Assembly (NCBI GenBank): GCA_903945495.1
Contig: CAJAVU010000006.1
Span: 1-64,000, forward strand
From: an uncultured Flavobacteriales bacterium
Lineage (GTDB): Bacteria; Bacteroidota; Bacteroidia; Flavobacteriales_D; Crocinitomicaceae
Direction of reading: 5' to 3'
DNA: 64,000 bases
Below are positions 1 through 9,371 of this stretch, piece by piece. Position 1 is the stretch's first letter. Every line of letters starts with the position of its first letter. Made by a program: the position numbers and the translations under genes. A model generated the notes under the pieces. That model was not told the origin of the DNA. It searched no databases and saw only the letters and a program-made list of their open reading frames with translations.

Positions 1-153
1 AATGGTTTCTTACCCTCGATCAACCATTCAATTAGAACACATTAAAAGAGCAACTTCAGCCACTTTCTATTTTTAGAAAAAGCGAGGTCTGACACAGGCT
101 TACCTCTATTCCGCTTTGCTTCACTCGGTATAAAAATCTCGCATAAACAATGC

Positions 154-185
154 AAAAAAAAAGACAGCTTAAAAAGCTGTCTTTT
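154..185 (-). terminator. Rho-independent terminator after tRNA
   Basis: A perfect 12-bp stem (AAAAGACAGCTT / AAGCTGTCTTTT) closes a 3-base loop. Read on the minus strand it is followed by a T-run. It starts 5 bases past the 3' end of the CAU tRNA and so ends that transcript. Confidence 0.85.
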
Positions 186-190
186 AAAGG

Positions 191-264
191 TGGTCCCACA
201 CAGGCTCGAACTGTGGACCCACAGATTATGAGTCTGTTGCTCTAACCAACTGAGCTATAGGACC
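191..264 (-). tRNA. tRNA with CAU anticodon (elongator Met, or Ile2)
   Basis: A complete 74-nt cloverleaf is visible on the minus strand. It has a GGTCCTA/TGGGACC acceptor stem, a D-arm with AGCTCAG, a 5-bp anticodon stem ACAGA/TCTGT around the loop CTCATAA, and a TTCGAGC T-loop. The discriminator is A and the CCA tail is not encoded. The anticodon is CAU. The normal 1-72 pair excludes initiator tRNA, so this is elongator Met or the lysidine-modified Ile2 species. I favour Met, but the two cannot be separated by eye. Confidence 0.93.
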
Positions 265-302
265 GTGAAAAGATTATACATCGTATAAATCTGTTCGGGT
301 TG

Positions 303-333
303 CAAATATAGTATTCTATCCGCAAATTTCAAG
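303..333 (-). promoter_or_regulatory. Promoter for the CAU tRNA
   Basis: On the minus strand a CTTG at 333-330 is followed after 19 bases by TATATTTG at 310-303. This fits the Bacteroidota housekeeping consensus TTTG-N(17-23)-TAnnTTTG. The predicted start lies about 30 bases before the mature tRNA 5' end. Confidence 0.55.
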
Positions 334-346
334 AGGAAAGTTAAAA

Positions 347-1363
347 TTATCCGCGCATACGTTCAGATTTCATTCTAAATACGAGCATTGTCAAAACACC
401 AAATAAAATTGCTGCAAATACTAAATGACTTGTTTGCACCAATCCAGGCATGTTCGCATACGCCAACAAGATTCCAGAAATTAATTCCAAGGCCAAAATA
501 ACATAGGCTGAACGAATGATGGTTAATTTTGAAGTCTTCTCATTTTTCCAAATCATATAAGTCATCAAAATTAAAACCAACCAAGAAAAACTGCGGTGAA
601 TGAGGAATGCCCATCCCAAATGTTCGGTCCAAGCTTCTCTTCCATAACCAGCTTTAGTTAATTCGTCAATAAACTCGCGCACTTGTGTACCTAAGAACAT
701 TTGGTAGAACGTAATTCCTAGAACAACGATTGCAAGCCATTTCATCGTTTTAGTTAACTCAATTTTCTTTTGCTGAACTGGACTAATTTCACGAATGACA
801 TACAATTGTATTGCAATAATCACCAATGCCAAGAACATGTGAATCGTAATTGTCCAAGGAACTAAATTCGATGCAACAACGATAGATCCAAACCAAGCCT
901 CTAAGAACATTAATACCAAATTGAAAAGCGTAATCAATACCAACCTGCGTTTACGGTACTTAATCAAAATCCAAATGAACATCGCCAACATGAAATTTCC
1001 TGCTAAGAAACCAACCAAGCGATTTCCATATTCTGTCCAAGTGCGTTTCCAATTGAATGATTCTTCTACACGCAATGTTGGATCATTCATGATTTGATCT
1101 GCAGTTGCTTTTAATCCAATTTTAGATAAAAACTTCGCAAACTTTTCAATTTTCTTCGCGCGTTTTTCCGAATAAACTTCTTTGTAATTTGAAGGTAATT
1201 CACTAGCTTCCGTCGGTGGAACCCATTGTCCAAAACACTTAGGCCAGTCTGGACAACCCATTCCACTTCCTGTGATTCGAACAAAACTTCCAGCTACAAC
1301 AACCAGATAAATTAGGACAAGCGTGACCCAATTAAAACGTACGAAGGATTTTGAATAATTCAT
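347..1363 (-). CDS. ctaA: Heme A synthase, CtaA/COX15 family
   Basis: This inner-membrane enzyme oxidises heme O to heme A for cytochrome c oxidase. The 338-residue protein has about eight hydrophobic segments. It carries the family signature GSGMGCPDWPKC near residues 32-43, which includes a cysteine pair in the first extracytoplasmic loop. The conserved glutamate region EYGNRLVG lies near residue 110. Heme-ligand histidines sit in HMFLALV, HLGWAFLIHR and SHLVF. The length matches the family. No protoheme IX farnesyltransferase gene is adjacent, so the gene appears monocistronic. A TAATTTTA box lies exactly 4 bases before the ATG, which hints at a leaderless message. Confidence 0.93.
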   Translation of the reverse strand: MNYSKSFVRFNWVTLVLIYLVVVAGSFVRITGSGMGCPDWPKCFGQWVPPTEASELPSNYKEVYSEKRAKKIEKFAKFLSKIGLKATADQIMNDPTLRVEESFNWKRTWTEYGNRLVGFLAGNFMLAMFIWILIKYRKRRLVLITLFNLVLMFLEAWFGSIVVASNLVPWTITIHMFLALVIIAIQLYVIREISPVQQKKIELTKTMKWLAIVVLGITFYQMFLGTQVREFIDELTKAGYGREAWTEHLGWAFLIHRSFSWLVLILMTYMIWKNEKTSKLTIIRSAYVILALELISGILLAYANMPGLVQTSHLVFAAILFGVLTMLVFRMKSERMRG

Positions 1364-1675
1364 ACCGTAAAATTACTGAATTGGTCATGATACGATTCAA
1401 AAAGAGCGAATAAAATGTATTATTTTTTTTCACCATTAAATGAATCTAGAGACAGCTATGGCTAAACTAAATTGATAATGTAATAGTGGATAGAATGAGC
1501 GACGCGTATAGTTATAAATTCTTGCGGATAAAATGGGTTCATTTCAAAAAAAATCAATACTTTTTGCCTGAAAATAAAGTTGTTTAGCATAAAGTAAAAG
1601 GTTAACATTGGCTTGTACATCAGCTCATATGTCTCAAAAAAATGAAGGCCAATTAATTAAAAACGATTATTACAC
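1364..1675. other. Intergenic region between divergent ctaA and MFS genes
   Basis: This 312-bp A+T-rich spacer separates two divergently read genes and must hold both promoters. A TAATTTTA box abuts ctaA at 1375-1368. I see no convincing -33/-7 pair for the transporter, and no ORF or strong hairpin. Confidence 0.5.
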
Positions 1676-3217
1676 ATGAGCGAAAAATCAACTAAAGGTA
1701 TTTGGAAGGTCATTTCAGCTTCTTCAGTAGGAACACTGATCGAATGGTATGACTTTTACATTTTTGGTAGTTTGGCGGTAGTCATCTCTACTAAGTTCTT
1801 CCCTGCTGACAATCCTGTCGCAGCATTTTTATCAACGCTAGCAACCTTTGCTGCTGGATTCGTGGTTCGACCATTTGGAGCATTGTTCTTCGGACGATTA
1901 GGCGATTTAATTGGACGTAAATACACCTTCATGGTTACACTTCTATTAATGGGTGGTGCAACTTTCTTAATTGGTTGTATTCCAAGTTATGAATCCATTG
2001 GGTATTTAGCACCTATATTGGTGTTGTTACTGCGCTTATTACAAGGTTTAGCGCTTGGTGGTGAATATGGTGGTGCAGCAACGTATGTAGCAGAACACGC
2101 TCCATCAAATCAACGTGGATATTGGACATCGTGGATTCAAACAACCGCGACAGTTGGTTTATTTGTTTCCTTAATGGTGATTTTGCTAACGAAAACAATG
2201 TTGACAAAAGAATCATTCGATAGCTGGGGATGGCGTGTTCCATTCTGGGTTTCAATCTTGATGGTACTTGTATCGTACTTGATCCGTAAGAAAATGCACG
2301 AATCTCCTGTCTTCCAAAAAGCGAAAGACGAAGGAAAAGTGAGTAAAAATCCATTGAAAGAAAGTTTTGGAAATCGCTACAATTTCAAATATGTCTTGTT
2401 GGCATTGTTCGGTGTTGCAATGGGTCAAGGTGTTGTCTGGTACACTGGCCAATTCTACGCCATGAGCTTCTTGAAAACCGTAATGGGAATTGATTCCAAT
2501 CAAGTTGATACACTTTTAGGAATCTCGCTCCTAATCGGTACACCATTCTTTGTAGTATTTGGTTGGTTGAGTGATAAAATTGGACGTAAAAAAATCATGT
2601 TGGCAGGTATGCTCTTCGCGATTGTATTGTACCGCCCGATTTACAAATCAATGTACGAAACAACGAATGTGAAGAACAAAACTGAACTCACAGAAAAAAC
2701 AACGCTTGCTGTTAGTGAAGTAAAAGCAAAAAGTGGAGGAATTGATTCTGTATACGTTACAAACAAAGTTTATTCAGACGGAACTAAATTCACGGAAGAA
2801 AAAACAGTTCACTTAACAAAAGACAAAATTCGCGTTGTTGGTGACGATAAAAAAGAGAAAATTGATACAAAGAAAACTGTTTTAGCTAATAGCTCCGATC
2901 GTTTGTGGTTAGGATTCATGGTCTTGATTCAAGTATTATTCGTAACAATGGTTTACGGTCCAATTGCTGCCTTCTTGGTTGAGTTGTTCCCAGTTCAGAT
3001 TCGCTACACATCGATGTCATTGCCATATCACATTGGAAACGGAATCTTCGGTGGATTGCTTCCTGCAATTGCAACCTATTTGGTGACACAATCAAAAGAC
3101 AACGGCGATGCAGAATTTTATTTGAGCGGATTATGGTATCCAATTATTATTGCTGGAATTAGTTTCTTGATTGGTTTGATTTACATCAACGAAAAGAAAC
3201 ACCGTTACCAAGATTAA
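1676..3217 (+). CDS. MFS transporter, metabolite:H+ symporter (MHS) type
   Basis: A 12-helix major facilitator of the ProP/ShiA/KgtP branch that imports carboxylates or osmolytes with protons. The first helix carries the MHS signature SVGTLIEWYDFYIFG (residues 17-31). The two loop motifs are GRLGDLIGRK near residue 74 and GWLSDKIGRK near 297. RLLQGLALGGEYGG is the MHS helix-4 motif. At 513 residues it is longer than the typical 430-460, because a charged, lysine-rich segment of about 80 residues (roughly 325-408) sits between the eighth and ninth helices. It is followed 29 bp later by a small membrane protein and faces acs, so acetate or another short carboxylate is a reasonable substrate guess. 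The sequence does not prove the substrate. Confidence 0.88.
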   Translation: MSEKSTKGIWKVISASSVGTLIEWYDFYIFGSLAVVISTKFFPADNPVAAFLSTLATFAAGFVVRPFGALFFGRLGDLIGRKYTFMVTLLLMGGATFLIGCIPSYESIGYLAPILVLLLRLLQGLALGGEYGGAATYVAEHAPSNQRGYWTSWIQTTATVGLFVSLMVILLTKTMLTKESFDSWGWRVPFWVSILMVLVSYLIRKKMHESPVFQKAKDEGKVSKNPLKESFGNRYNFKYVLLALFGVAMGQGVVWYTGQFYAMSFLKTVMGIDSNQVDTLLGISLLIGTPFFVVFGWLSDKIGRKKIMLAGMLFAIVLYRPIYKSMYETTNVKNKTELTEKTTLAVSEVKAKSGGIDSVYVTNKVYSDGTKFTEEKTVHLTKDKIRVVGDDKKEKIDTKKTVLANSSDRLWLGFMVLIQVLFVTMVYGPIAAFLVELFPVQIRYTSMSLPYHIGNGIFGGLLPAIATYLVTQSKDNGDAEFYLSGLWYPIIIAGISFLIGLIYINEKKHRYQD

Positions 3218-3246
3218 TTAGATCATTCACAGAAAAAACTAATAAT

Positions 3247-3465
3247 ATGAAACAAGTAAGACGCCTTTTAGGCATAGTTTGGATGGCATTGGCTGTATTA
3301 GCTGCCTACTTCTGTATCGTTGAATTCGGACTTCCAAAATTTAACACAGGCAAACAAGACGATTTAGTGTTTGGGATTATCATCCTGTTCATTTTAACAC
3401 CATTGATCGTATTTGGACTAGCAATTTTCGGATACTATTCCGTGATTGGCGAATATGATGAATAA
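3247..3465 (+). CDS. Small two-helix membrane protein, DUF6814-like
   Basis: This 72-residue protein has two hydrophobic segments (about residues 8-26 and 43-66) joined by a short polar loop with GKQDD, and ends in an acidic tail. It resembles the small DUF6814 proteins that I recall beside MHS-type transporters in this phylum. That family call is from memory. The gene is 29 bp downstream of the transporter and followed by a terminator, so the two are almost certainly one operon. A role as accessory subunit or stabiliser of the transporter is an inference. Confidence 0.8.
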   Translation: MKQVRRLLGIVWMALAVLAAYFCIVEFGLPKFNTGKQDDLVFGIIILFILTPLIVFGLAIFGYYSVIGEYDE

Positions 3466-3490
3466 CCTAAGTTAAGTTAACAATTGAATT

Positions 3491-3517
3491 AAGGAGTCTT
3501 TCGAGGCTCCTTTTTTT
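3491..3517 (+). terminator. Terminator of the transporter operon
   Basis: The stem AAGGAG/CTCCTT is followed by seven T residues, 25 bp after the stop of the small membrane protein. Confidence 0.75.
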
Positions 3518-3559
3518 GTGCCCACTAATTTAGTTCTTGGCTATTTTGGCTGCGATTCC

Positions 3560-3665
3560 TGTCTACGGCTGCTAGTGCTTCGCATGTGTTTTGGCTTCAA
3601 TAGCTTGCTCAACTGTGAGACAAGCGTTTCAGGTGATCAAAACACATTGCTTGCAGCTATTCACC
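3560..3665. repeat. Large imperfect inverted repeat / structured element
   Basis: Between two terminators lies a stretch visibly richer in G+C than its surroundings. It contains a perfect 10-bp inverted pair, ATGTGTTTTG at 3584-3593 and its complement at 3638-3647. Inside is a second stem (GCTTG at 3603-3607, CAAGC at 3621-3625). Outside, weaker pairing continues (GGCTGC against GCAGCT). The open frame crossing it has no protein-like character. It could be a small folded RNA or a decayed MITE-like element. Confidence 0.5.
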
Positions 3666-3762
3666 TCCGCCAGCCCAGAAGTTTCGTTGAAGCAATTCAA
3701 TTATTCGATAAGCAGAGGATTTGATCATGAGAAAACCTAGCGTATCTTGAAAATTGAAGAAC

Positions 3763-3794
3763 AAAAAAACGCCCACTCCGAAGAATGGGCGTTT
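3763..3794 (-). terminator. Terminator of acs
   Basis: A 9-bp stem AAACGCCCA/TGGGCGTTT around a 10-base loop is followed by a T-run on the minus strand. It lies about 20 bp beyond the acs stop codon. Confidence 0.82.
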
Positions 3795-3815
3795 CAATAT
3801 TATAGTTGATACTAA

Positions 3816-5714
3816 TTACAAAGCATTCTCTACAATTTCTTCCACAACTAATGGATCTAGCAATGTTGAAGTGTCACCAAGATTTGAAACATCACCTTCT
3901 GCTATTTTACGCAAAATACGACGCATAATTTTACCCGAACGCGTTTTTGGTAAACCAGACACAAACTGAATTTTTTCTGGTAAGGCAATTTTTCCAATTT
4001 CAGCAACAACCGTTTCCACGATTTCACCTTTTGCCATATCTTGATCTTCAACACTCGAATCCAACACAACAAAGGCATAAATCGATTGACCTTTCACTGG
4101 ATGTGGATAACCCACAACTGCAGATTCAATCACATGACCATTTGTATTGATCGCATTTTCAATTTCAGCCGTTCCAAAGCGGTGACCAGAAACGTTAATT
4201 ACATCATCAACTCTTCCAAGTAGTCTGTACATACCGTTTTCATCTCTTTTTGCTGCATCACCTGTGAAATAATACCCTTTATAATGGGAGAAATATGTCA
4301 ATTTACATCTTTCGTGGTCCCCCCAAGTTGTACGCAGTATTGAAGGCCAAGGAAATTTAATACATAAATATCCTTCCGTTTCATTATCAGCAATTTCTTT
4401 GCCCTCTTGATCGAGCAAAACAGGTTGTATACCGGGTATAGGATAGCCAGCGTAAGAGGGTTTCATTGGAGATATGTTTCCTAAACCAGATATCATAATT
4501 CCTCCTGTTTCTGTTTGCCACCAATTATCTGCAATTGAACAACGCTCTTTTCCAACGTGTAAATAATACCATTTCCATGCTTCCTCATTGATTGGTTCGC
4601 CAACCGTTCCAAGCACTTTCAATGAATCCAAACTATAGGACAAAACATGTTCATCTCCAAACGCCATTAATGAACGAATGGCTGTTGGTGCTGTTAAAAA
4701 CTGATTGACATTGTGTTTGTCAATAATTTGCCAGAAACGTCCTGGATCTGGATACGTCGGAATTCCTTCAAACATAACCGTTGTCGCACCCGATAATAAT
4801 GGTCCGTAAACGATATAAGAATGTCCTGTAATCCAACCAATATCCGCTGTACACCAATAAACATCCGATTCTTGGTATTGATACACATTTTGAAAGGTGT
4901 AAGCTGTGTAAACCATGTAACCGCCACACGTATGCACAACACCTTTTGGTTTTCCCGTCGAACCAGATGTGTACAAAATAAATAACATATCTTCCGCATC
5001 CATTTGTTCTGCAGGACACGATTTCGATTGCCCTGAAATGGCATCATGCCACCAATAATCGCGATTCTCTGTCATTGTAGGCATCCACCCCAAACAATCA
5101 AAAACAATTACCGATTCAACAGATGTACAATGTTCCAATGCCTCATCAATTAAACGTTTCAATGGAATTTGTTTCGCTCCACGGTTTAAACCATCAGCTG
5201 TAATCACCATTTTCGCTTGTGCATCATTCACACGATCAGCAACTGACGTAGCAGAGAATCCAGCAAAAATAACAGAATGAATTGCCCCTATTCGAGCACA
5301 TGCTAAAACAGCTATCGTTAGTTCCGGAATCATTGGCATATATATACAAACGCGATCACCTTTTTGAATACCTTTTGCTTTCAGTGCATTTGCAAACTGA
5401 CACACTTGTTCGTATAATTCACGATATGTGTAACGCACAAAGCGTTGTTTCGGATCATTCGGCTCCCAAATCAATGCCAATTTATCACCTCTTTTTTCAA
5501 GGTGACGATCAAGCGCATTCTCCGTAATGTTCAATTTCGCTCCTTTGAACCATTCAATCTTTGGCTCATCAAAATTCCATTCAAGAACTGAATCCCACTT
5601 TTTCTGCCAATAAAACTCTTCTGCTATTTCTTCCCAAAATTTTTCTGGGTTTTCGACACTTTGCGAATACTTTTGTTGGTACTCTTCAAATGATTTGATT
5701 TGTAATTTACTCAT
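3816..5714 (-). CDS. acs: Acetate--CoA ligase (AMP-forming)
   Basis: The enzyme activates acetate with ATP and CoA to acetyl-CoA and AMP in the cytoplasm, through an acetyl-adenylate. The 632-residue protein has the N-terminal ACS domain (FEEYQQKY...), the adenylate-binding motif YTSGSTGKPKG near residue 247, and the WWQTETGG motif near 398. The C-terminal lysine motif PKTRSGKIMRR lies near residue 595. That lysine is essential for adenylation and is the acetylation-control site in the family. Length and motif order are standard. The gene converges with the MHS transporter operon, which supports an acetate uptake and activation locus. Confidence 0.96.
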   Translation of the reverse strand: MSKLQIKSFEEYQQKYSQSVENPEKFWEEIAEEFYWQKKWDSVLEWNFDEPKIEWFKGAKLNITENALDRHLEKRGDKLALIWEPNDPKQRFVRYTYRELYEQVCQFANALKAKGIQKGDRVCIYMPMIPELTIAVLACARIGAIHSVIFAGFSATSVADRVNDAQAKMVITADGLNRGAKQIPLKRLIDEALEHCTSVESVIVFDCLGWMPTMTENRDYWWHDAISGQSKSCPAEQMDAEDMLFILYTSGSTGKPKGVVHTCGGYMVYTAYTFQNVYQYQESDVYWCTADIGWITGHSYIVYGPLLSGATTVMFEGIPTYPDPGRFWQIIDKHNVNQFLTAPTAIRSLMAFGDEHVLSYSLDSLKVLGTVGEPINEEAWKWYYLHVGKERCSIADNWWQTETGGIMISGLGNISPMKPSYAGYPIPGIQPVLLDQEGKEIADNETEGYLCIKFPWPSILRTTWGDHERCKLTYFSHYKGYYFTGDAAKRDENGMYRLLGRVDDVINVSGHRFGTAEIENAINTNGHVIESAVVGYPHPVKGQSIYAFVVLDSSVEDQDMAKGEIVETVVAEIGKIALPEKIQFVSGLPKTRSGKIMRRILRKIAEGDVSNLGDTSTLLDPLVVEEIVENAL

Positions 5715-5864
5715 TGAAAAAAAATTAATTATAAAACACTCTCATCAATCAAATGATGAAAAAACTAAACCGTGAATTTCAATGCCAACGGTTAAAAGTA
5801 CATTTTTTGATTTAAAATTTAAACAAGTGGTGACTAATTTTTCAATATTCCGGTTAATTTTATC

Positions 5865-6623
5865 ATGATGGTAATAACAGTTATTGGTTGCGGATGGCTT
5901 GGACTTCCCTTGGGAATCAGCTTGATAGAAAAAGGACACGTGGTATTTGGTTCAGCACAGACAATCGAAAAAGTTGAATCGTTGACCAATTTAGGGTTAA
6001 ATGGATTTTTATATTCAGAAGATAATTTAGCGAATATTCCAAATGAAGCTAAACTTTCGGAAATTCTGATCATCAATTTTCCACCTTCGAAATCGAGTAA
6101 TTACGCGAAACAAATCCACAATTTAATTGACCAATTTTCATCAGATACAAAAGTTATATTCACGAGTTCAACAAGTGTTTATAAAGACATCGATGGACAA
6201 ATTGGCGAAAACGGTGAGCTCAACGATTCGCATACCGTCTGTAAAGCAGAACAAAGTATTATCAATTCAACACATGCTTATTGCATCTTTCGCTTAGCTG
6301 GATTAATAGATGAAAATCGCCATCCTATTAAATTTCTCAGTGGCCGAGAAACGCAAAACGCGTTAGGAAAAGTAAATCTCGTCCATAAAATTGATGTAAT
6401 TTCTGCCATTGAAACGCAGCTAGCTTCAACAAAATGGAATACTGTCTATAATGTTTGTTCTCCTGAACATCCAACGCGTATTGATTATTATTCAAAAAGT
6501 GCCGATTTTAAAGGATTACCTCATCCAATATTCAATTCAGAAGGAACAACTGGGAAAGAAATTTCTAGTCAAAAATTGATTGAATCTCTTGGTTTTCAAT
6601 TCACTCAATCAATCTTTTTTTGA
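5865..6623 (+). CDS. NAD(P)-binding Rossmann protein, YeeZ-like extended SDR
   Basis: A 252-residue cytoplasmic protein starting with the dinucleotide-binding motif VIGCGWLGLPLG (residues 6-17). An SSTSVY segment (about residues 103-108) is typical of NAD-dependent epimerase/dehydratase-like proteins such as YeeZ. The usual YxxxK catalytic pair is not evident: TVCKAEQ occupies that place, so enzymatic activity is uncertain. Two adjacent ATG codons (5865 and 5868) compete as start. A TAATTTTA box lies just upstream, so the mRNA may be almost leaderless. The substrate is unknown. Confidence 0.72.
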   Translation: MMVITVIGCGWLGLPLGISLIEKGHVVFGSAQTIEKVESLTNLGLNGFLYSEDNLANIPNEAKLSEILIINFPPSKSSNYAKQIHNLIDQFSSDTKVIFTSSTSVYKDIDGQIGENGELNDSHTVCKAEQSIINSTHAYCIFRLAGLIDENRHPIKFLSGRETQNALGKVNLVHKIDVISAIETQLASTKWNTVYNVCSPEHPTRIDYYSKSADFKGLPHPIFNSEGTTGKEISSQKLIESLGFQFTQSIFF

Positions 6624-6685
6624 TTGATTAACAATTTAACAACTTTTTGGAACAACATTTGCCGTAATTTCGCGTCTTAGAAAAA

Positions 6686-9361
6686 ATGAAATACTTAAGT
6701 ACTCTTATAATTATTCTCTCGCTGTTCTCGGCTAAAGCTTCACACATTGTGGGAGGAGATATTTATTATGACTATTTAGGAAACAACAATTACCGTTTTT
6801 ATATTTCTGTTTATCGCGATTGTAACTCATCTGGAGCAGCCTACGATGATCCGCTATTATTAGCTGTTTATACTTCTAATAATGTATTGGTAGATAATGT
6901 AGCCGTTCCTTTCCCAGGAAGTACAATTCTTCCCGTTATATTTAATAATCCCTGCGTAACACCGCCAAACAATATTTGTGTGGAGAAAGCAGTTTACACA
7001 ACCGTAATAAACCTTCCTCCAACACCTGGTGGTTATACCATTTCCTACCAACGTTGTTGTCGTGGGCCGAATATCACCAATCTTATTAATCCTGATGACA
7101 CAGGACTCACCTTAACGACTCATGTTCCTGGAAGTGAAACAAACGCTACTGTTAATAGCAGTCCGCGTTTCACTAATTATCCGCCATTGTTGTTATGTAA
7201 CAACGACGATTTAATTTTCAATCATTCGGCTACAGATCCCGATGGTGATCAATTGGTGTATTCATTGGTTACGCCTTTTAGCGGTGGTTCGTCAGGAGCA
7301 CCTCTTCCAAATCCCGCAGCTCCGCCAAACTATTTTCCTGTAAATTGGGCAGGTGGATTTTCTGCTGCGAATCCTTTGGGACCTGGAGCAACCATCAATA
7401 TCAATCCAACAACTGGAGTTTTAACTGCTTCACCACAAATGTTAGGTCTCTTTGTAGTTGGAATTCGCGTTCAAGAATACAGAAACGGCGTATTGATTGG
7501 AGAAACAGTCAGAGACTTTTTGTTTAAAGTTTTCAATTGTGACATTAGTATGCAAGCACTACTTCCTGACCAGGAAGACCTTCCAACTTTTGTTTCTTTT
7601 TGTCAAGGTCTTACAGTCGTTTTTGAAAACAACTCGTTTGGTGGAACAAATTATTCTTGGAATTTCGGTGTAAGTGGGATTACAACCGATGTGAGTGCAG
7701 CATTTGAACCAACATACACTTATCCAGCACCAGGAACCTATCAGGCAATGCTAGTTGTAAATCCTGGTTGGCCATGTACAGATACGGCATACATGGATTT
7801 AACGTTGAACAATCAACTTTCTGCAGATTTTTCTGTTCAGGATTCTGTATGCATTCTAAACAATAGTCTCGATTTCACCGGAATTACAGATGGTCCACCT
7901 TCAACAACTTTTGTTTGGGACTTTGGCCCTAATGCCAATCCATCATCTGCAACGAGTCAAAATGTTAACAATGTGAGTTTTAACACAAGTGGATTTATTC
8001 CAGTTTCCATTAGTACAAGCAATGGAACCTGTGAAGCCACCTATGAAGATTCTATTTATATTTTCCCAATGCCCAATGCAGGAATTGAGCTACCTGTAAA
8101 TTATGAATGCACTGGCTTAACTGTTCCTTTTGGAAACAACTCTACAGGAACATTTAATTATCAATGGGATTTTGGAGTTAGTGGCACAACAACTGATGTT
8201 AGCACATTAACAACTCCATCATTTACTTTCCCAAGTGGTGGAACATATACAATAACGCTGATCGGAAGTTCATCCGCATCCTGTTCAGATACCACAACTG
8301 AAACAATTACTGTCAACGAACTACTTACGGTTGATTTCACCAATAATGATTCACTATGTATTTTGGATAATAGTTTCAATTTTGATGGATCAATGACAGG
8401 ACCAGGAATCACCACATTCTTATGGGATTTTGGACCTAATGCTTCCATCCCATCATCAACCAATTTAGATGTTAACGGGGTTGTATTTAATACGTACGGT
8501 TCCATCCCAATTACATTAACTGGTTCATTTGGTAATTGTTCTGAATCAGTTACACATTCCATCTTCATATTTAGAGAACCAACAATTAATTTCAGAGTTG
8601 AGCCAGGCCCTCGATGCGCTCCTGCAATTGTAGATTTTACAGACTTGAGTGTGGCTGATTCTCCAATTTTTTATTCATGGAATTTTGGTGACGGCGGAAC
8701 CTCTACTTTATCTGATCCTAGTCATTTATATACAACAACTGGAAGTTATAGCGTTGGATTAACTATTTACACAACAGAAGGTTGTATTGATACTTTGAAT
8801 AAGTTCCTACAAGATACGGTCGTCATCCATCCTTCGCCGGTTTCAAAATTCGATGTTGATCCGAAGAAAACAGATATTTGTCATGCCGATATAACTTTCA
8901 ATGATTTATCGACAGGAGCAAGTAGCATTTTCTATTGGTTTGACGATAGTACTGCTTTTTCAAATGAAGCAAACGTCATTCACAATTACACAACGAGCGG
9001 ATGGCAACGTCCAATGCAAATTGCTACGAATGAATTTGGATGTAAAGACACGAGTTATCAAGAATTATACATTGAACCATTTATCATTTATGCGCCTAAC
9101 ACCTTCACGCCAGATGGGAATGAGTTTAACAATGACTTTAATGCCTTATTCGCATTAGAAGTGTACGAATGGGAATTGCGGATTTATAATCGATGGGGAC
9201 AAATGGTGTACGAATCACTTGACCCAAATTTTGGATGGGACGGAAGTTATCTTGGTAAGTTAGTTCAAGAAGGGACCTATGCGTACACGATACGTTACGT
9301 GTCTTGTGAAAAACCTGACGCCTGGCAAATAATTACTGGACATGTCAACTTACTAAAGTAA
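6686..9361 (+). CDS. Secreted PKD-repeat protein with T9SS type B (CHU_C) tail
   Basis: An 891-residue cell-surface protein. A signal peptide (about residues 1-18) precedes the mature start SHIVGGDIYYDY. The N-terminal half holds a region with RCCRG and a cadherin/PKD-like segment (DPDGDQLVYSL). At least four PKD-type repeats follow, recognisable by SWNFGVSGITTDVS, QWDFGVSGTTTDVS, TFVWDFGPN and SWNFGDGGTST. The last 90 residues form the gliding-motility-associated C-terminal domain (NTFTPDGNEFNNDF, IYNRWGQMVYES, GTYAYTIRY), which directs T9SS export and surface attachment. It converges with the DUF5686 gene, leaving only 10 bp between stops. Its role is probably adhesion or matrix. Confidence 0.9.
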   Translation: MKYLSTLIIILSLFSAKASHIVGGDIYYDYLGNNNYRFYISVYRDCNSSGAAYDDPLLLAVYTSNNVLVDNVAVPFPGSTILPVIFNNPCVTPPNNICVEKAVYTTVINLPPTPGGYTISYQRCCRGPNITNLINPDDTGLTLTTHVPGSETNATVNSSPRFTNYPPLLLCNNDDLIFNHSATDPDGDQLVYSLVTPFSGGSSGAPLPNPAAPPNYFPVNWAGGFSAANPLGPGATININPTTGVLTASPQMLGLFVVGIRVQEYRNGVLIGETVRDFLFKVFNCDISMQALLPDQEDLPTFVSFCQGLTVVFENNSFGGTNYSWNFGVSGITTDVSAAFEPTYTYPAPGTYQAMLVVNPGWPCTDTAYMDLTLNNQLSADFSVQDSVCILNNSLDFTGITDGPPSTTFVWDFGPNANPSSATSQNVNNVSFNTSGFIPVSISTSNGTCEATYEDSIYIFPMPNAGIELPVNYECTGLTVPFGNNSTGTFNYQWDFGVSGTTTDVSTLTTPSFTFPSGGTYTITLIGSSSASCSDTTTETITVNELLTVDFTNNDSLCILDNSFNFDGSMTGPGITTFLWDFGPNASIPSSTNLDVNGVVFNTYGSIPITLTGSFGNCSESVTHSIFIFREPTINFRVEPGPRCAPAIVDFTDLSVADSPIFYSWNFGDGGTSTLSDPSHLYTTTGSYSVGLTIYTTEGCIDTLNKFLQDTVVIHPSPVSKFDVDPKKTDICHADITFNDLSTGASSIFYWFDDSTAFSNEANVIHNYTTSGWQRPMQIATNEFGCKDTSYQELYIEPFIIYAPNTFTPDGNEFNNDFNALFALEVYEWELRIYNRWGQMVYESLDPNFGWDGSYLGKLVQEGTYAYTIRYVSCEKPDAWQIITGHVNLLK

Positions 9362-9371
9362 TTCGTGAACC

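Noticed and set aside
2-76. Open frame at the left edge ending at the TAG near 76
   Set aside because: It is about 24 residues with no recognised family and could be chance.
3518-3724. 68-residue frame after the transporter operon
   Set aside because: It lies across the inverted repeat, has no family likeness, and its start is inside the T-run of a terminator.
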